Source: Hanstruepera neustonica (GTDB lineage Bacteria > Bacteroidota > Bacteroidia > Flavobacteriales > Flavobacteriaceae). Taken from it: 64,000 nucleotides of DNA. The stretch spans positions 346,344 to 410,343 of the forward strand of contig NZ_POWF01000001.1 of assembly GCF_002895005.1 (NCBI RefSeq), read 5' to 3'. The notes beneath the pieces are model-generated. The model saw only the letters and a list, made by a program, of their open reading frames with translations. It was not told where the DNA came from and made no database searches. Shown here in pieces: positions 35,965 to 45,248 of the stretch. Within the stretch, counting starts at the first letter, position 1, and every line of letters starts with the position of its first letter. Both the position numbers and the translations under genes were made by a program.

Positions 35965-36026
35965 GTCATTCTGCGCTGCGACACAGAATCTATTTTATTT
36001 GGATTCCGCATCAAGTGCGGAATGAC
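35965..36026. repeat. REP-like double-hairpin element
   Basis: Outer inverted repeats GTCATTC (35965) and GAATGAC (36026) enclose two hairpins: ATTCTG...CAGAAT and ATTCCGCA-TCAAG-TGCGGAAT. It carries GAATCTATTTT, also found next to the palindrome at 7748. It lies directly before the pbpC start codon. Confidence 0.75.
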
Positions 36027-36034
36027 AGCTTTGG

Positions 36035-36373
36035 TTATATTTCTCCAAACTCATACTCACGTTCTACTTTGCAAATTTTCACATTGTACCAACTGTACCA
36101 ATCTAGCCTACCTTTTTGTTGCGCTACTAAATGTTCGGTATGCTGTTTCCAGTTTTTTATAGCTTCCAGACTTTCCCAATAACTCACTGTAATTCCAACG
36201 CCTGCATTGAGCGCAGTCGAAGTGTCGTTTCTGGCACTATCCATGCCTAAAAAACCGTCTTGTGTTTTTGCAAGTGTCTCCATTTTATTGGCCATTTCAG
36301 TGTAACCTTCAATAGTTTCTTTTTGAGTTGAAGTGAAAATGACGGCGTAATAGGGTTTAAAATATTTTTTCAT
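36035..36373 (-). CDS. Antibiotic biosynthesis monooxygenase (ABM) domain protein
   Basis: A 112-residue ferredoxin-like dimeric alpha-beta barrel protein. Typical pieces are YYAVIFTSTQ, GFLGMDSARN, GITVSYWESLEAIKNWKQHTEHLVAQQ and WYSWYNVKICKVEREYEFGE. The heme-degrading or quinone oxygenase activities known in the family cannot be assigned here. About nine residues (DTSTALNAG) appear inserted before GITVSYW, encoded by a REP-like motif. The gene starts 3 bases after the alpha-2-macroglobulin stop and precedes pbpC, so it interrupts a well-known gene pair. Confidence 0.85.
   Translation of the reverse strand: MKKYFKPYYAVIFTSTQKETIEGYTEMANKMETLAKTQDGFLGMDSARNDTSTALNAGVGITVSYWESLEAIKNWKQHTEHLVAQQKGRLDWYSWYNVKICKVEREYEFGEI
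36205..36225 (-). repeat. REP-like motif inside the ABM coding sequence
   Basis: On the coding strand this reads GACACTTCGACTGCGCTCAA, a form of the CTTCGACTGCGCTCAG repeat widespread in Bacteroidota. It is read in frame as DTSTALN. Confidence 0.5.
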
Positions 36374-36376
36374 AAA

Positions 36377-39300
36377 CTAATTTTCAACAGTTATCCATTG
36401 CCCTTTAGTTCTCACTAAATATCCATTATCATACATCGCTTCGGCTTGAATTCCCGGTAAATAATAGGTTCCTAAATAGGAAGCATTCAGCATGACGTTA
36501 AAGGTTTTGGTGTCATGTTTTCCTTTTTTGTTTAAATCGAAATAGAAATTCACACGGTCATCTCTTATGTCGGTATAACGTGCTTGACTTGTAGTCGTAT
36601 CACCAAAATCGGTAAAACGTGTATTGACGATTTCCCAACCTGAAGGAAAAATTTGTGTTAATGCCACATCATTCACGTTTTCGTTTTTAAGATTACTTAC
36701 ACGAACGGTTGCCACAAAATCCTGTCCTTGTTGTAGCTTTGAAATGTCAATTAGGTTGCCTTTTAAATCTTTGTATTGCACTGAAATACTTAAACCGCGT
36801 TGTTCTGCAATTTCTTCACCTAAAGGTAATTTCCCAGAGTTCAGCACACGTACATATACCACATTGTCAATGTTGTTGGTTAATGACATGGCGTTCTTTT
36901 CATCTAAAACGTTCAATTCACGTTGTGCAATAGCACTTTTAGAATTGATGGTTTCGGTTTTTCCGTTTATAGTGTAAGTTACATTCAAAGCCTTTCCGCC
37001 ATTGGCTTCTACCATTTTTGCCATAGCTAATAAACTATAGGCTGTGGTTTGTGTGCTCATCCAACGATTTCCAGACAATTCTTTGGCCATATATTGTGCC
37101 AATTCACGTTGTTTTGGGTTTTTGGTCAAGACCATAGTTTCTAAAGCCATGGCCCTATTTCTATCTACCGAACCGTAAGTGTAATAGTTGTATTGAGGTG
37201 GTTGAAAATCAATATTGGCACGTTGTGAAATGCTTTCACTCGCTTCTTTTTGACCTGCTAAAGCATAAGCAGCAGCTAAACGCCATTTGGCTTCATTAGA
37301 AATTTCAGAAAACTCACGCAAACGGTTCATTGCTGCCAAATCTGGTTCTCCAGCTAAAGCTAAAGTATACAATCTGTAAGCTTGTGCTAAATCGGAATTA
37401 TAGGTTCTATAACTTGGTCGCCAATCTCTGGCAGCTTGTTTTTGATAGTTTAACCAATTGCTCTTGAAGGTTAATGGCAACGCATATCCTTTCTTTTCGG
37501 CTTCCAACATAAAATGTCCAGCATAACTGGTGCTCCAATCGTTGGTTGTGTTTTCTCCCATCCAATAACTCATTCCGCCATTGGGCTGCTGAAAATGGGC
37601 TAGTTTTTTAATCCCATTTTCAATATTGGATTGAATGTTTTGCTTTTTATCATAAGTTAAATCGAAAATATCACTTAAGAATAACTGCGGAAATACAGCT
37701 GAAGTAGTTTGCTCCAAACATCCATGAGGATATTGAATTAAATATTGTAGTCTGCGCGTGAAATCCATTGGTGGCAAGGTTGAAAATTCTACCATTGCGC
37801 TGTTGGTTCCTGGAATGCCAAAGGTTGAAAACTCTAATGTTTGTGTTGCATTGGCTTCTAAAGATTTGTCGATTGATTTTGAAGTGATTGGATTTGGATT
37901 CATCACATCCAACTCAACTTTATAAGTCGATTTCTCACCATTCCCTGTGGCGATGACTTCAACCGTGTTAATGCCTTTTGCTTTGCTTACATCGAGTTCA
38001 AAATACGCCATTTTCTCATCTGGTTTTGCAAAAGCTATAGTTTTGGTTCGTTCGCCAACTACAGAGATGCCATTGCTTAACTTCAAACTAATATTGACGT
38101 TTTTTACTTTGTTTTCCATCGCAAAAACAGTCACAGGAAGGGTTACTTTTTCGCCAGGGCTTAATTTCCGCGGAAGCGATGCCAACACCATCAACGGTTT
38201 TTTCACCTGAACCGATTTGTCGGTGCTTCCGTAAGCTTCTTTGGTATTGTCTCCAGCAACCACCATAGTACGCACTGAACCAATATAATTTGGTAGTTTT
38301 ATAGTATGTGTTTTGTTCTCACCTGCTTTCAATTCAAAAGGTCCTAAATAGGTTACAACTGGTTTAAAACGATTGGCTTTTTTGTTTTTTCCTGCCAAAG
38401 CACTGCCATCTCCACCAATAGCAAATACTCGGTCGATGCTACCAGAATATGCGCCAATAACATCGTCGAAAATATCCCAAGTTTTTACGCCCAAAGCTTC
38501 GCGTTTGTAAAATTCATCCCAAGCATTTGGGGTTTTAAAACGCGTTAAGTCGAGCAAACCTTCTTCCACCATCGCAATAGTGTAAGTCATAGATTTGTTG
38601 TTTTTTTCTGAAACCGAAACTTTAAATTCCTGTTCTGGTTTCAACACATCAGGCATTTTTAGTTGTGGTTCCAGTTTTGTGCTTGGGTCTTCAACCATAA
38701 TAGGAATAACGCCATATAAACGTATGGGTAAATCGTTTGCCGAAATAGCGTGTGGTTGCAACAGTGAAATATTGATGAATACATTAGGAGCCATTTCTGA
38801 AGTTATAGGAATATCAACAACCGTTTCACCTTGTTGGGTTTTTACCCATTTGTAATCCAGAACTTCTGTGCCGTTTTCTATGCTCACCAAAGCACGGCCT
38901 TCGTTACCCGAATTGAAGGTAATTTTAGCCGTTTCACCCACATTGTATTGTACTTTATCGGCTGAAAACACTAACATTTTGGCGGCTTCTTTATCGTTTG
39001 ATGGTGCTTTTTGCCACCAGTTTTTGTAGAAATAAGCGGTTTGACCTGTGGCGTGACCACTTTTTGGGTCAACCACTCTAATGAGATAACGACCACGTTC
39101 ATCGTCTGGAATTTTTATGCTGAATGAGCCTTTTCCGTTGGCATCGGTATTTACTTTGGTGTCTAAATACGGTCTGTGGTAGGTGCTCGACACGTAACTC
39201 GATAGGTTGTCGTAAGAGGAATTCCACCACCAACGCCATTCAATTTTATAGACTTTTACTTCAAGATTGTTACGCTTAATAGGTTTACCATCTTTATCAA

Positions 39301-41953
39301 CCACAACCACATCAAAGGTTTGGTTTTCATCTGTAAAAAACGAACCGTAAGCATTTCCTTTAGGTGATTTCAATCCAACAAACGATTCGTAAGGTGCGTA
39401 TTGTTTGGTAAAAGCATCTATTGAAAAATCGCCGCCATTTTCAAAAGCACGCACCAAAAATTGTACGTTCAGCATACCTGGAGCATTTTTACCAACTTCC
39501 AATTTTTTGCTAATGTTTGCTAAACCTTCGGCATTTACATTGCCTTCAAACACATTTATTTCCTCGGTGTTGAATTCACGAGTTGGGTCAATGAAAACGT
39601 AACCGTTGTAATTTTTAAAGCCAGAATATGATGTGCTGAATTTTGCCTTGACTTCAGCTTTTAAGTTTTTGCCAGCAGCTCCATGAAGCCATTTCACATC
39701 CAAAGTTCCGTTTAATGGCTTGTTGCTGGTTAAAATATCGTTTTCAAAATCGACTTTAAGTTTTAATCGGTTGGGTTTTACGGTTTCAATTTTCAATCCT
39801 TTGTGAAAGGTTGCACCGCCTACAGAAACTTTAGCGTTGTAATTTCCTGTTTTATCTTCGGTTGATGTTGGTACAGTAAAGGTGTAAAAATTGTTAAGGT
39901 TATCTGCAGTGATGTTTTTGTAAACTAATTTGCCGTTAGGGTCTGTAATTTCCAATTTTATTGGATGGCCTTTTGGGAGTTTATTGGCAATATCATTTAG
40001 CATAAAGGTTAAATGCAGGGTGTCTCCAGGTCGCCACACACCACGTTCGCCATAAATATAGCCTTTAAGTCCGCGTTGTAATTTGTTTCCAGAAACATCA
40101 AATTTGCTTAACGACAACGAATTGCCATCAGCTAATTTTACATAGGTTTTATTAGCACCTTTGGTGACAATGGCAAATGACGCGTGTTTTTCGGAATCAA
40201 TAGTTACGAGTCCGTCTTTGTCGGTAAATAAAGATGCGATTTCTTGTTGTTGAAAGTTATAAAGCGTTACTGATGCATTGGCTTCAGGATTGGTGTTTAG
40301 AATGTTTGTAACTGCAAAGTAATACGAATTGTTTGTACTCTGTTTGGCTATAACGCCTAAATTTGAAGCTAATAAGTTTTGAGAAACAATACGGTTTTCG
40401 TTGTAATACGCTTTGTGGCAAGGGTTTTCGCGTTCGTTCCAATTGTAAGTGTAATTTCGGTACCTGTACGTGAGGTTGTCCCAATATTCTTGCTCTTTTA
40501 ACTCTTCATCTTCAGTAAGCGTTTCGTTGTAATCGCCTTCGTAATAATAGTCTTCTGCGTAGTAGTAATCGTCGTATTCATCATCTTCTGTGTTTGTAAC
40601 CGATGTATTAGCAGAGCAATCATAAAGTGAATAATCTTTATTGAAGCTCAATTCCACTCGATAAATTGCTCCTGGATCTGCCTTAAAATAGTTGGATAAA
40701 TCGATGCTGTAGGCTTTCCATTTTCCAGTATTTTCGGCAGCAGTTTGCAGTTGAATGGTTTGTTTTGCAATGCGACGACCAACTTTTTTAATATTGTATT
40801 GGTTGTTGCTATTAAGGTTATTATCTTGAAGGAATTGCAGAATATTGTCTTCAAAAATTTTGATGATGCGTACATCAACAGCACTTAAATTAACAGCTTC
40901 AAAATTAAATTTTAATTCTTGAGAATTAGGTAAAATGGTTCCGTTGTTAATTAGGCGAACCTGTGGTTTTAATTCTTCAAATGCAATACTTTCAGAAAAC
41001 GGTTTTTTAAGTTTATAGCCTTCTTTGTTTAAAATACCTTGAAACACATCAACTTGAATATTGCCAACTAATTTTGTGTCTGGATAGACTTTTAAGAGAT
41101 TACCATCAACAATATATTTTGGGGTTTTTACATTTTGAATGGTGACCAATCCGTCAAAATTTTGCTGTTTTTTTAAAGGATCGGAAAAGTTAATGGTTAA
41201 ATATTGTTCTGGAGATTGAATAACATCAACATCAACAATGGTGAAGTTGTTGATGCCAGGAATAAGCACTTTATTTTCCCCTTTATTGTCTGCTTTTATA
41301 GGCTTTCCATTCCATTTTACCAAAATGTCGCTGTCTTCAATTTTTCGGTTGATACTATCAATTTTAAACTCAAAAACTTTAGCATGCTCACTAGCCTCAT
41401 TAAAAACGATAGAGAGATTTTCTCCGCTTTGCGAAGCTTCAACCAATTTTTTGGCATCTTCTAAAGCAATCACATCTGCCGAACGTAAAACAGATTCTAA
41501 ATACTGCCATTCCTTACTGTAAGACTGCAGGTTGTTGGTAACAACACTAAAATTTGGTGTTATGGTTTTAAACTGAAAGGTATAATCTTCAAACCCTTTT
41601 GGAATGTTATTGTAAATCTTGTCTAGTTTTACCGAAACCGTATATTCTGTTGCAGGCTCTAAAGGTTCATCTGGAGTAAAAATTAATGTATGCTTGTTGG
41701 CAACTGTTAACTTACCCTGTACATAAGGTGAAATAGAGATGATGCCATCAGTAATTTCCTGCCCCATTTCCCAACCATCAACTTCGTTTGCTAAATTAAT
41801 ATGAATGGGATCTGAAACCGAGGTCAAACCAGATGATGTATAACTAATGTAGTCTCTAAACTTAAATAGATTATCGGTTTCAACTTCTTCTTTTTTACAT
41901 GATGTGGCTATTACAAATATTGCTGCAATAACCAATAGCTTTTTAAATGGCAT
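36377..41953 (-). CDS. Alpha-2-macroglobulin family lipoprotein with thioester
   Basis: A 1858-residue lipoprotein (MPFKKLLVIAAIFVIATSCKK). It has serial MG beta domains, a bait-like region, and an alpha-alpha toroid holding the thioester motif PHGCLEQTT (Cys near residue 1412). The order matches bacterial alpha-2-macroglobulins such as E. coli YfhM, which trap host or rival proteases in the periplasm while PBP1C repairs the wall. A strikingly Asp/Glu/Tyr-rich tract lies at about 450-505 (for example DEYDDYYYAEDYYYEGDY). It is the first gene of a unit with the ABM gene and pbpC. Confidence 0.93.
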   Translation of the reverse strand: MPFKKLLVIAAIFVIATSCKKEEVETDNLFKFRDYISYTSSGLTSVSDPIHINLANEVDGWEMGQEITDGIISISPYVQGKLTVANKHTLIFTPDEPLEPATEYTVSVKLDKIYNNIPKGFEDYTFQFKTITPNFSVVTNNLQSYSKEWQYLESVLRSADVIALEDAKKLVEASQSGENLSIVFNEASEHAKVFEFKIDSINRKIEDSDILVKWNGKPIKADNKGENKVLIPGINNFTIVDVDVIQSPEQYLTINFSDPLKKQQNFDGLVTIQNVKTPKYIVDGNLLKVYPDTKLVGNIQVDVFQGILNKEGYKLKKPFSESIAFEELKPQVRLINNGTILPNSQELKFNFEAVNLSAVDVRIIKIFEDNILQFLQDNNLNSNNQYNIKKVGRRIAKQTIQLQTAAENTGKWKAYSIDLSNYFKADPGAIYRVELSFNKDYSLYDCSANTSVTNTEDDEYDDYYYAEDYYYEGDYNETLTEDEELKEQEYWDNLTYRYRNYTYNWNERENPCHKAYYNENRIVSQNLLASNLGVIAKQSTNNSYYFAVTNILNTNPEANASVTLYNFQQQEIASLFTDKDGLVTIDSEKHASFAIVTKGANKTYVKLADGNSLSLSKFDVSGNKLQRGLKGYIYGERGVWRPGDTLHLTFMLNDIANKLPKGHPIKLEITDPNGKLVYKNITADNLNNFYTFTVPTSTEDKTGNYNAKVSVGGATFHKGLKIETVKPNRLKLKVDFENDILTSNKPLNGTLDVKWLHGAAGKNLKAEVKAKFSTSYSGFKNYNGYVFIDPTREFNTEEINVFEGNVNAEGLANISKKLEVGKNAPGMLNVQFLVRAFENGGDFSIDAFTKQYAPYESFVGLKSPKGNAYGSFFTDENQTFDVVVVDKDGKPIKRNNLEVKVYKIEWRWWWNSSYDNLSSYVSSTYHRPYLDTKVNTDANGKGSFSIKIPDDERGRYLIRVVDPKSGHATGQTAYFYKNWWQKAPSNDKEAAKMLVFSADKVQYNVGETAKITFNSGNEGRALVSIENGTEVLDYKWVKTQQGETVVDIPITSEMAPNVFINISLLQPHAISANDLPIRLYGVIPIMVEDPSTKLEPQLKMPDVLKPEQEFKVSVSEKNNKSMTYTIAMVEEGLLDLTRFKTPNAWDEFYKREALGVKTWDIFDDVIGAYSGSIDRVFAIGGDGSALAGKNKKANRFKPVVTYLGPFELKAGENKTHTIKLPNYIGSVRTMVVAGDNTKEAYGSTDKSVQVKKPLMVLASLPRKLSPGEKVTLPVTVFAMENKVKNVNISLKLSNGISVVGERTKTIAFAKPDEKMAYFELDVSKAKGINTVEVIATGNGEKSTYKVELDVMNPNPITSKSIDKSLEANATQTLEFSTFGIPGTNSAMVEFSTLPPMDFTRRLQYLIQYPHGCLEQTTSAVFPQLFLSDIFDLTYDKKQNIQSNIENGIKKLAHFQQPNGGMSYWMGENTTNDWSTSYAGHFMLEAEKKGYALPLTFKSNWLNYQKQAARDWRPSYRTYNSDLAQAYRLYTLALAGEPDLAAMNRLREFSEISNEAKWRLAAAYALAGQKEASESISQRANIDFQPPQYNYYTYGSVDRNRAMALETMVLTKNPKQRELAQYMAKELSGNRWMSTQTTAYSLLAMAKMVEANGGKALNVTYTINGKTETINSKSAIAQRELNVLDEKNAMSLTNNIDNVVYVRVLNSGKLPLGEEIAEQRGLSISVQYKDLKGNLIDISKLQQGQDFVATVRVSNLKNENVNDVALTQIFPSGWEIVNTRFTDFGDTTTSQARYTDIRDDRVNFYFDLNKKGKHDTKTFNVMLNASYLGTYYLPGIQAEAMYDNGYLVRTKGQWITVEN

Positions 41954-42159
41954 AGATTGATGGTTTTAAAAATTGAACTTAAAAAAAAGAAGTGTAGGTA
42001 ATTCCTTATGAATTAATTACGCTCAATTTTTGATTTTTAGTCTTCACTAAATGTTAAATTGTTCATAAAAGTTAAAATTAATATAATACACGAAAACGAT
42101 TGCGTTATAATTATGATCCAATAATAGCATGTATTCTGCCCTTTTTTACGATGTTTCCT

Positions 42160-42167
42160 TATTTTTG
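42160..42167 (+). promoter_or_regulatory. -7 box directly before the T9SS cargo gene
   Basis: TATTTTTG ends 4 bases before the GTG start codon at 42172, so transcription from it would begin at about the start codon. No TTG is found at the -33 distance. Confidence 0.35.
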
Positions 42168-42171
42168 TTAG

Positions 42172-44049
42172 GTGCATAAAGTTAACACATACAGAAGTGT
42201 TTTAATAAGCTTGATTATTTTTTTCTACACGAATTTTGGGTATGCCCAATTAAGTTTTTGTAGTGGAAATTCAGGAGAACCAATTTACTTTGATGATTTT
42301 GGGTCAGGATCAGTGAATGGACCTGCGCTCCCAGTTGGAACAACTTCATACACTTATACCGATTCAGAGCCCAATGATGGATTTTACACCATTTCCAGCA
42401 ACACCAATTGGTTCGATTGGCATGACACACAAGATCATACACCAGGTGACTTTAATGGAAGAAGTTTGATTGTCAATGCTGATTTTACCGCGGGAGAATT
42501 TTATAGAACGACAATTACAGATTTATGTGGAAGTACCACTTATCAGTTTTCGGCCTGGGTTATAAATCTTTTGCAACCAAACGGATTTTGTGAGTCTGGG
42601 ATACCTATTAATGTCAAGTTTGAAATTTGGGATAGTACCGATTCTATCTTGCTGGCATCTGGAGATACCGGTGACATTGAAGAGACAAGTTCCCCGATTT
42701 GGGAAGAGTATGGTTTGGTTTTTCGGACAAGTATAGGTCAATCATCTGTTATTTTAAAGATGATCAATAATGGAAATGGAGGGTGTGGAAACGATTTAGC
42801 AATTGATGATATTGTTTTTAAAACCTGTGGTGATTATATATCAATTGCAGACAATTTTTCTAACACCAGTGTTTTATTGTGCAGTTCTGATACGCCATAC
42901 AGTTCAACATTACAGGCAATTCCAGATTTTTCAGTTTTTGACACGCATTTTTATCAATGGCAACAAAGTAATGACGGAGTCAATTGGACTGATATTGCAG
43001 GAGAAACAAATGACACCTATCAAACACCACTTATTAATTCAACTACTTATTATCGTGTTATTGTGGCAGAAGATGCCATTAATTTAGCAAATGATTTGTG
43101 TAATGTGATTTCTGATGTTTTCACAATTGAAATAGTAACAAATCCAAATCCTCCTTTGAGTAATGGTGATATTATCGTTTGTGATGGAGAGTCTGAAACT
43201 TTATCAGTATCAGTTCCGAATGGCGAAACTGTGAATTGGTATGACAGCAGTAGTGCAGGTAACTTAATTGCGGAAGACGCCCTTACATTAGAAACTTCTG
43301 TTTCGGGGACATATTATGCAGAGGCTGTATCGGAAAATGGACTTTGTAGTTCAACATCAAGAACACCTGTAACTTATACCATTAGTTTGCCGCCAACAGT
43401 AATTGATGAAAGTTTAATTTTTTGTGAAGGTGAGAATATTACGTTGCATGCGAATGTCTTAAATGCTACTTATTTTTGGAACACTGGAGAAACATCAGAA
43501 TCCATTATTGTAAATCAAGAAGGTAATTATACTGTAACTATAACTAATTCTGACGGATGTTCAAGTGTTAAAACATTCTCATTAAGTCAAATAAACTTAC
43601 CTGTAATTGAAACTATTCGTTCGGAAGGGGATTCAATATTTATAACTATGCTAAATTCAGGAGATTATGAATATTCTTTAGATGGCAATAGCTATCAATC
43701 TAGTCCTGTTTTTACTAATATTCCTGGAGATTATTATAACATTCACGTTAGAGAATATAATGGTTGTGGTATTACAAATATGGTATATCTACATTTTAAA
43801 GTGCCGCTCTTTATGACGCCCAATGACGATGGTTTTAATGACACCTTTGATTTAAAAGGGATAGAATCATATCAATTCTCTGAAGTGTACATTTACGATA
43901 GATATGGAAAACTGTTGAAAAGTTCCAAAAACCAACCTTTCTCATGGGATGGAACATTCAATAACATAAAATTACCAACTGCTGATTATTGGTATTTAAT
44001 AAAAATAGAAGACAAAGTTTTTCAAGGACACTTTACTCTTAAGCGTTAA
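42172..44049 (+). CDS. Secreted cell-surface protein with T9SS type B sorting domain
   Basis: A 625-residue secreted protein. The signal peptide (VLISLIIFFYTNFGYAQ) is followed by a beta-sandwich with several cysteines (to about 220) and Ig-like repeats (VTISLPPTVIDESLIFCEGENITL; YTVTITNSDGCSSVKTF). The C-terminal type B gliding/sorting domain reads PNDDGFNDTFDLKG, YIYDRYGKLL, WDGTFNNIKLPTADYWY and ends GHFTLKR. That domain directs export by the type IX system. The start is a GTG at 42172; no ATG suits the signal peptide. Probable adhesin or matrix protein; ligand unknown. Confidence 0.88.
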   Translation: MHKVNTYRSVLISLIIFFYTNFGYAQLSFCSGNSGEPIYFDDFGSGSVNGPALPVGTTSYTYTDSEPNDGFYTISSNTNWFDWHDTQDHTPGDFNGRSLIVNADFTAGEFYRTTITDLCGSTTYQFSAWVINLLQPNGFCESGIPINVKFEIWDSTDSILLASGDTGDIEETSSPIWEEYGLVFRTSIGQSSVILKMINNGNGGCGNDLAIDDIVFKTCGDYISIADNFSNTSVLLCSSDTPYSSTLQAIPDFSVFDTHFYQWQQSNDGVNWTDIAGETNDTYQTPLINSTTYYRVIVAEDAINLANDLCNVISDVFTIEIVTNPNPPLSNGDIIVCDGESETLSVSVPNGETVNWYDSSSAGNLIAEDALTLETSVSGTYYAEAVSENGLCSSTSRTPVTYTISLPPTVIDESLIFCEGENITLHANVLNATYFWNTGETSESIIVNQEGNYTVTITNSDGCSSVKTFSLSQINLPVIETIRSEGDSIFITMLNSGDYEYSLDGNSYQSSPVFTNIPGDYYNIHVREYNGCGITNMVYLHFKVPLFMTPNDDGFNDTFDLKGIESYQFSEVYIYDRYGKLLKSSKNQPFSWDGTFNNIKLPTADYWYLIKIEDKVFQGHFTLKR

Positions 44050-44050
44050 G

Positions 44051-45125
44051 TTAGTCCTTAAAGATACCAACGTAAAGTTCACCTTTATCATTCATACTAG
44101 CCCTATACATGCCTGCTGTATTGAATTCCATAACTATATTTCCATATTTATCAACGGCAATGATACCACCATCACCACCGAGTTCAGGCACTTTTTTATG
44201 AATGACCTCTTTCGCGGCATCTTTTAAACTTAATCCTTTGTATTCCATTAAGGCTGAAATATCGTGGGCCACCATAGCGCGAATAAAAAATTCGCCCCAG
44301 CCTGTACTAGACACAGCACAGGAATTATTGTTTGCATAAGTTCCTGCGCCAATAATGGGTGCATCCCCAACACGCCCCCAACGTTTGTTGGTCATGCCTC
44401 CAGTAGATGTACCTGCGGCTAGATTACCATTTTTGTCAATAGCAACACAGCCAACAGTCCCAAATTTTGAATCATTGATGGTAGCATCATAAAAGGCAGT
44501 TTTATCATTTAACTGGTTTTGGGCCTCATGTTTTTTCACGCGTAGAAGCGATTGAAATCGATTCTCTGTGAAGAAGTAACTCGAGTCAACTTATTTCCAA
44601 ACCCTGTTCTTGAGCAAATGTTTCAGCGCCTTTTCCGGTAAGCATCACATGTGGTGAATTTTCCATGACGGCACGAGCCAAATTGATAGGGTTCTTAACC
44701 GTTTTTGTTCCTGCAGAAGCACCAGCATTCAGGGTTTTACCTTCCATAATGGAAGCATCCAATTCATTGGTTTCAGCATTGGTAAATACAGCACCTTTTC
44801 CTGCATTGAAAAGAGGAGAGTCTTCTAATACATTAATTGTTTTTTCAACAGCATCCAGACTGCTGCCTCCATTTTTCAGGACATCATACCCAACACGAAT
44901 GGCCTCTTCTAGTTTTGCCTGATAAGCTGATTCCATTTCTGATGTCATGTTTTCCTTCAGAATCGTACCAGCCCCTCCATGAATGGCTATTGAAAATTCA
45001 GCTTTACGAAGTTGTAATGTATCTGTTTTGGGATTGTTTTTTTGGGATATGGCTTTTAATTCTTCTTCATTTTTACAGTTAAGAAAGATGAAGCATAGAG
45101 ATATTAAAAAGATGACATTTTTCAT
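44051..45125 (-). pseudogene. Isoaspartyl peptidase/L-asparaginase lipoprotein, one-base frameshift
   Basis: The N-terminal part (45125 to 44586, 179 codons) has a lipoprotein signal (CFIFLNCKNEEE), then AIHGGAGTI and NAGKGAVFTNAETNELDAS of the Ntn-hydrolase alpha chain. It stops at GLEIS. Dropping one A in GAAATAAGTTGAC (about 44590) restores EIVDSSYFFTENRFQS and joins the frame that carries FGTVGCVAID with the nucleophile Thr and GDGGIIAVD, ending at 44051. The gene is whole apart from this base. Either it is broken, it is a sequencing error, or the chains are made separately. The enzyme would hydrolyse isoaspartyl dipeptides or asparagine in the periplasm. Confidence 0.85.
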
Positions 45126-45248
45126 GAAAAAGATTAATTAAATGAGTGCATTAAAGTTACTAGTTTTAAGATTAGGGTCAGAGGCAAAAACAACAAATTA
45201 TTAGTATCTTCGCATAAAAATTTAATAATTCTTAAAAAATAAACGTAT

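Noticed and set aside
44051..44539. Independent gene for the asparaginase C-terminal part
   Set aside because: The frame extends upstream to join the N-terminal part after removing one base, so a single frameshifted gene is simpler.
44580..44600. Programmed +1 frameshift in the asparaginase-like gene
   Set aside because: The stop is UGA-C as in prfB, but there is no slippery codon or internal Shine-Dalgarno; a plain one-base insertion is more likely.
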